Below are positions 61,591-64,000 of a stretch of DNA of 64,000 bases, piece after piece. Location: NCBI RefSeq assembly GCF_016908975.1, contig NZ_JAFBEX010000004.1:1-64000 (forward strand), given 5' to 3'. This stretch comes from Neobacillus cucumis (GTDB taxonomy: Bacteria > Bacillota > Bacilli > Bacillales > Cytobacillaceae). Below the pieces are notes generated by a model, which saw only the letters and a list, made by a program, of their open reading frames with translations, was not told the DNA's origin and searched no databases. The translations under genes were made by a program, and so were the position numbers. Position 1 is the stretch's first letter; the number at the start of each line of letters is the position of its first letter.

Positions 61591-62244
61591 TTATTGATTC
61601 ATTATAAATCCAATCAATTGCGCCTTAGCGAACTCTAACACCTTTCTTGCTTCGAAGGCTTTCTCTCCTTTTGTCTTTCCATTTTGAACGACCAATACCA
61701 CGCCGTCACATTGATTCGCAAGAAGTTTGGTATCCGGCACATTTAGTAGTGCACTTGAATCTACTAAAATGTAATTATAAGTTTGTAAAGCTGAATTTAA
61801 TAATTCTTTCATTTTATTTGATCCTAATAATTCAACTGGGTTATGGGCGTATGGACCACTAGTTAGTATATCTAATCTTCCAATTTCTGTTTGATATATA
61901 ACATCTTCTATTGGTAACCTTCCGGTTAAAAAATCAGTTAACCCATAGTCATTAGAGATTTTAAAGTAGTAATGTAAGGAAGGATCTCTTAAATTAGCAT
62001 CTATTAAGAGAACTCTCTCTTTTTGTTGGGCCATGGAAACTGCAAGATTTGCAGCCGTAATCGATTTACCATCACCATCCTCCGCAGATGTGATTAAGAA
62101 TGTACGACTATCTCCAGCTACAGAAAATTTAATATTTGTTTGAATCATGCGAAATTGTTCGGAGATAATGGAGTCAGGGAATGAGTATGAAACTAACATT
62201 CTCCTCTTTCCAGAATTAACTGATTTTCTTTTATTTATTACCAA
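61591..62244 (-). CDS. epsB: CpsD/CapB-type protein tyrosine kinase EpsB
   Basis: This 217-aa BY-kinase has the modified Walker A SAEDGDGKSITAANLA, Walker A' VLLIDANLRDPSLHYYF and Walker B YILVDSSALLN. The C-terminus ends AKAQLIGFIMNQ without the usual tyrosine cluster, so autophosphorylation may differ. It is activated by the cytoplasmic tail of EpsA and controls polymer export. It overlaps epsA by 14 bp. Confidence 0.9.
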   Translation of the reverse strand: MVINKRKSVNSGKRRMLVSYSFPDSIISEQFRMIQTNIKFSVAGDSRTFLITSAEDGDGKSITAANLAVSMAQQKERVLLIDANLRDPSLHYYFKISNDYGLTDFLTGRLPIEDVIYQTEIGRLDILTSGPYAHNPVELLGSNKMKELLNSALQTYNYILVDSSALLNVPDTKLLANQCDGVVLVVQNGKTKGEKAFEARKVLEFAKAQLIGFIMNQ

Positions 62245-62971
62245 TCGACTCCCCCCTAAACTCCAAATTATATTGTAAATGACTTTTTTTCTTAATATTC
62301 CTTTTATTCATTTTTGATACTTTTCCTAACAACGGCACTTCTAATAGCATTTCAGCATCCGATTCAGATTTAATAGAATCATCAAATGATTCTATTAAGA
62401 AAGCTATTCCTATTCCAACCACTAATCCAAATATTAAAAAGTACATTACCTTATTACTTTGTGTTTGATTTATTGGAATGTGACTTACTTTTGCATTTGA
62501 TAATAACCGGACATAATCCTGCCCAATAATAATTGGCACTTCATCCTTAAATACCTGAGCAGTTGTATCTGCAATTTTTGCAGCAAGTATAGGATCTTGA
62601 TCTATGACACCAATACTAACCACTTGAGAACTTTCAATACTTGAAACAGTAATTTTTCCTGCTAATGAATCGGATGTCATTTTTAAATCTAATTTTTTTA
62701 TAACTTTATCAAGAATTGTTGAATCCCTTACAATAACCTGTAGTGTTTTCCTAGACTCTTCATCCGCACCAATGATTATTCGAGAAGAAGACTGATATTG
62801 AGGAATTGGATTGGTTGATTTAATTTGAATAAACACTCCCAAAACACTTGTCATTCCTGTTATTATTAAAATAATTAGATACCGCCTCATTAAAACTGCA
62901 AATACAGCTTTTAAATTAATATCCTTGGCTCTTCTTTTTTCGTAACGATCATTTTGTTTAAAACTATTCAT
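62231..62971 (-). CDS. epsA: Wzz-type polysaccharide co-polymerase EpsA
   Basis: This 246-aa protein has two membrane helices (about residues 30-50 and 177-195) around an extracytoplasmic Wzz domain (SSRIIIGADEESRKTLQVIV). It modulates chain length and activates the kinase EpsB through its C-terminal tail. AAGGTGG precedes the ATG. It is the first gene of the eps operon, about 140 bases from the promoter. Confidence 0.9.
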   Translation of the reverse strand: MNSFKQNDRYEKRRAKDINLKAVFAVLMRRYLIILIITGMTSVLGVFIQIKSTNPIPQYQSSSRIIIGADEESRKTLQVIVRDSTILDKVIKKLDLKMTSDSLAGKITVSSIESSQVVSIGVIDQDPILAAKIADTTAQVFKDEVPIIIGQDYVRLLSNAKVSHIPINQTQSNKVMYFLIFGLVVGIGIAFLIESFDDSIKSESDAEMLLEVPLLGKVSKMNKRNIKKKSHLQYNLEFRGESIGNK

Positions 62972-63018
62972 TCTACCACCTTATTGTAAGACATTATTAT
63001 TACATCTCTAAAAAAGTT

Positions 63019-63063
63019 CTAAATAAAGGATAATCTAAGAAAGTTTAAACTCTTTAGCTTCAT
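63019..63063 (-). CDS. possible 14-codon leader ORF in eps 5' region
   Basis: MKLKSLNFLRLSFI is preceded by AGAGGG at seven bases and lies in the leader between eps promoter and epsA. It may be chance. A perfect AGTTTAAACT palindrome (63042-63051) lies inside it. Confidence 0.25.
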   Translation of the reverse strand: MKLKSLNFLRLSFI

Positions 63064-63115
63064 TTAAATACCCTCTTTAATAGTATTCTATTTCACAAAA
63101 AACTTTATATAAATC

Positions 63116-63144
63116 ATTTTAGTTCTTTATATAGAACATGTCAA
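63116..63144 (-). promoter_or_regulatory. eps promoter with SinR-like operator filling the spacer
   Basis: Minus strand: consensus TTGACA (63139-63144), a 17-bp spacer and TAAAAT (63116-63121). Sixteen of the 17 spacer bases are the palindrome GTTCTATATAAAGAAC (63122-63137). A bound SinR-like dimer would exclude RNA polymerase. Confidence 0.8.
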
Positions 63145-63193
63145 TACAAGATGATAAATTATTAAGATCTCATTGTTCTTCGTAGATGGATTA

Positions 63194-64000
63194 TTACTGT
63201 CCAACACTTATGCCCATTTGTTTCTTCAGTAAATTACTAAACATCCCTTTCTTTTCTGATTCCAATTGGCTAAATTCCCCTTGTTGAATGACACATCCTT
63301 GATCTAACACAATTACTTGATCAGCATTACGGATCGTTGATAATCGATGTGCTATAACAATTACAGTCATTTTCCCTTTTAATCTCTCAATTGCTTCTTG
63401 TATCTTCGCTTCATTCTCGGTATCTAAAGCGCTAGTTGCTTCATCTAAAAAAAGAATAGATGGTTTTCTAAGAATTGCTCTCGCTAACACTAAACGTTGC
63501 CGTTCACCTCCAGATAATCTTATCCCTCTATCTCCTATTAAAGTATCTAGTCCTTGGGGGAGCTTCCTTACAAACTCAGCGGCTGATGAAAATTCTAAAG
63601 ACTCCCATAATTGTTCCTCACTTGCACTAGGTTTCATCATTAGAAGGTTATCCCTTACAGTGGTATTAAAAAGAAATGGATCCTGTGGTACATAACTAAT
63701 AGATTGCCTAAACGACATCAGATTTTCTTGTGAAAGAGGTATTCCATCGATTAGAACCTGTCCATGCCCAGGTCCATTTAATCCCATTAACAAATCAATC
63801 AAAGTACTCTTTCCTGCTCCTGAGCGCCCTACAATGGCTGTCATTTGCTTTGCGGGTATATAAATATTTATATCTTGTAGAGCAAACGTTGGTTTGGTTA
63901 ATTCATAACGAAAAAAAATATCCTTGCATTCCAGACCCATTTCTAAATTCATAGAGTCTAAGTTTTTATAGGATTTAATGTAGGTTTCCTGAGATTCTAA
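63194..64000 (-). CDS. ABC transporter ATPase domain, cut by window edge
   Basis: The frame is open to 64000, so the ATG at 63952 is internal and this is the C-terminal half of a fused exporter. It has Walker A GRSGAGKST, Q-loop VPQDPFLFN, signature LSGGERQR, Walker B ILFLDEATSALD and the switch His in AHRLSTIRNAD. The order and sequence resemble the exporter at 28874-30685. It lies directly upstream of the eps promoter on the same strand without a visible terminator. Substrate unknown. Confidence 0.85.
   Translation of the reverse strand, partial: LESQETYIKSYKNLDSMNLEMGLECKDIFFRYELTKPTFALQDINIYIPAKQMTAIVGRSGAGKSTLIDLLMGLNGPGHGQVLIDGIPLSQENLMSFRQSISYVPQDPFLFNTTVRDNLLMMKPSASEEQLWESLEFSSAAEFVRKLPQGLDTLIGDRGIRLSGGERQRLVLARAILRKPSILFLDEATSALDTENEAKIQEAIERLKGKMTVIVIAHRLSTIRNADQVIVLDQGCVIQQGEFSQLESEKKGMFSNLLKKQMGISVGQ

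Overview
The window looks like chromosomal DNA of a low-GC, spore-forming Bacillaceae (Bacillus/Neobacillus-like). Supporting signs are strong AGGAGG ribosome binding sites, SigA promoters, CcpA (cre) and Spo0A (0A) boxes, a gmu glucomannan operon in the B. subtilis gene order, an eps exopolysaccharide operon with an EAR/epsC RNA, a SinI peptide and a SinR-like repressor. No rRNA, tRNA or CRISPR was seen.

Layout. 0-7 kb: sugar-related singletons (LacI regulator, acetyl xylan esterase, YesL-like membrane protein, two aldo/keto reductases with an HxlR regulator, a D-2-hydroxyacid dehydrogenase). 7-18.3 kb: one long minus-strand catabolic operon (two RraA-like aldolases, GarR-like reductase, sugar ABC transporter, its own LacI regulator, Ldh2-type dehydrogenase, iron alcohol dehydrogenase, aldehyde dehydrogenase). 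It is read from one promoter (18319-18346) followed directly by four tandem 13-bp LacI-type operators and ends at a terminator at 7059-7103. 18.5-25.1 kb: the gmuBACDREF operon (gmuG absent), interrupted between gmuD and gmuR by a 186-bp palindromic repeat. A split copy of the same repeat at 7.1-7.5 kb carries an IS110 transposase remnant.

26.4-33 kb is the most interesting part. A 39-aa SinI peptide, too short for ordinary ORF calling, sits behind a cyclic-di-GMP-I riboswitch and three helically phased 0A boxes. Next come a zinc-ribbon micro-protein, a VanZ-like protein and a RiPP-like locus (precursor, HPr-kinase-like enzyme, PqqD/RRE, S26-like peptidase, ABC exporter, nucleotidyltransferase). 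That locus resembles a paeninodin-type lasso cluster but lacks the cyclase and the B2 protease. Degenerate IS3 and glycosyltransferase fragments and an 812-aa beta-helix protein follow.

36.6-63 kb: a large minus-strand exopolysaccharide locus. Reading from its promoter at about 63.1 kb: epsA, epsB, EAR RNA with terminator, a micro-ORF, epsC, epsD, EpsF-like, GT2, epsG, EpsF-like, GT4, a micro-ORF, epsL, epsM, epsN, a sinR-like gene, GT2, pyruvyl transferase, three related GT4s, GT2, a decayed GT-D gene, flippase, a membrane protein, GtrB-like GT2 and an acyltransferase. A truncated ABC exporter gene lies at the right edge.

One thread ties 26-63 kb together: a 16-bp palindrome GTTC-N8-GAAC, usually GTTCTTT..AAAGAAC and matching the B. 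subtilis SinR half-site GTTCTYT. It occurs at the zinc-ribbon gene, vanZ, the RiPP precursor (two sites), after epsB, and exactly filling the -35/-10 spacer of the eps promoter. The inferred circuit is Spo0A~P and c-di-GMP raising SinI, SinI inhibiting the eps-encoded SinR-like protein, and release of exopolysaccharide plus a RiPP. This is inference from sequence only.
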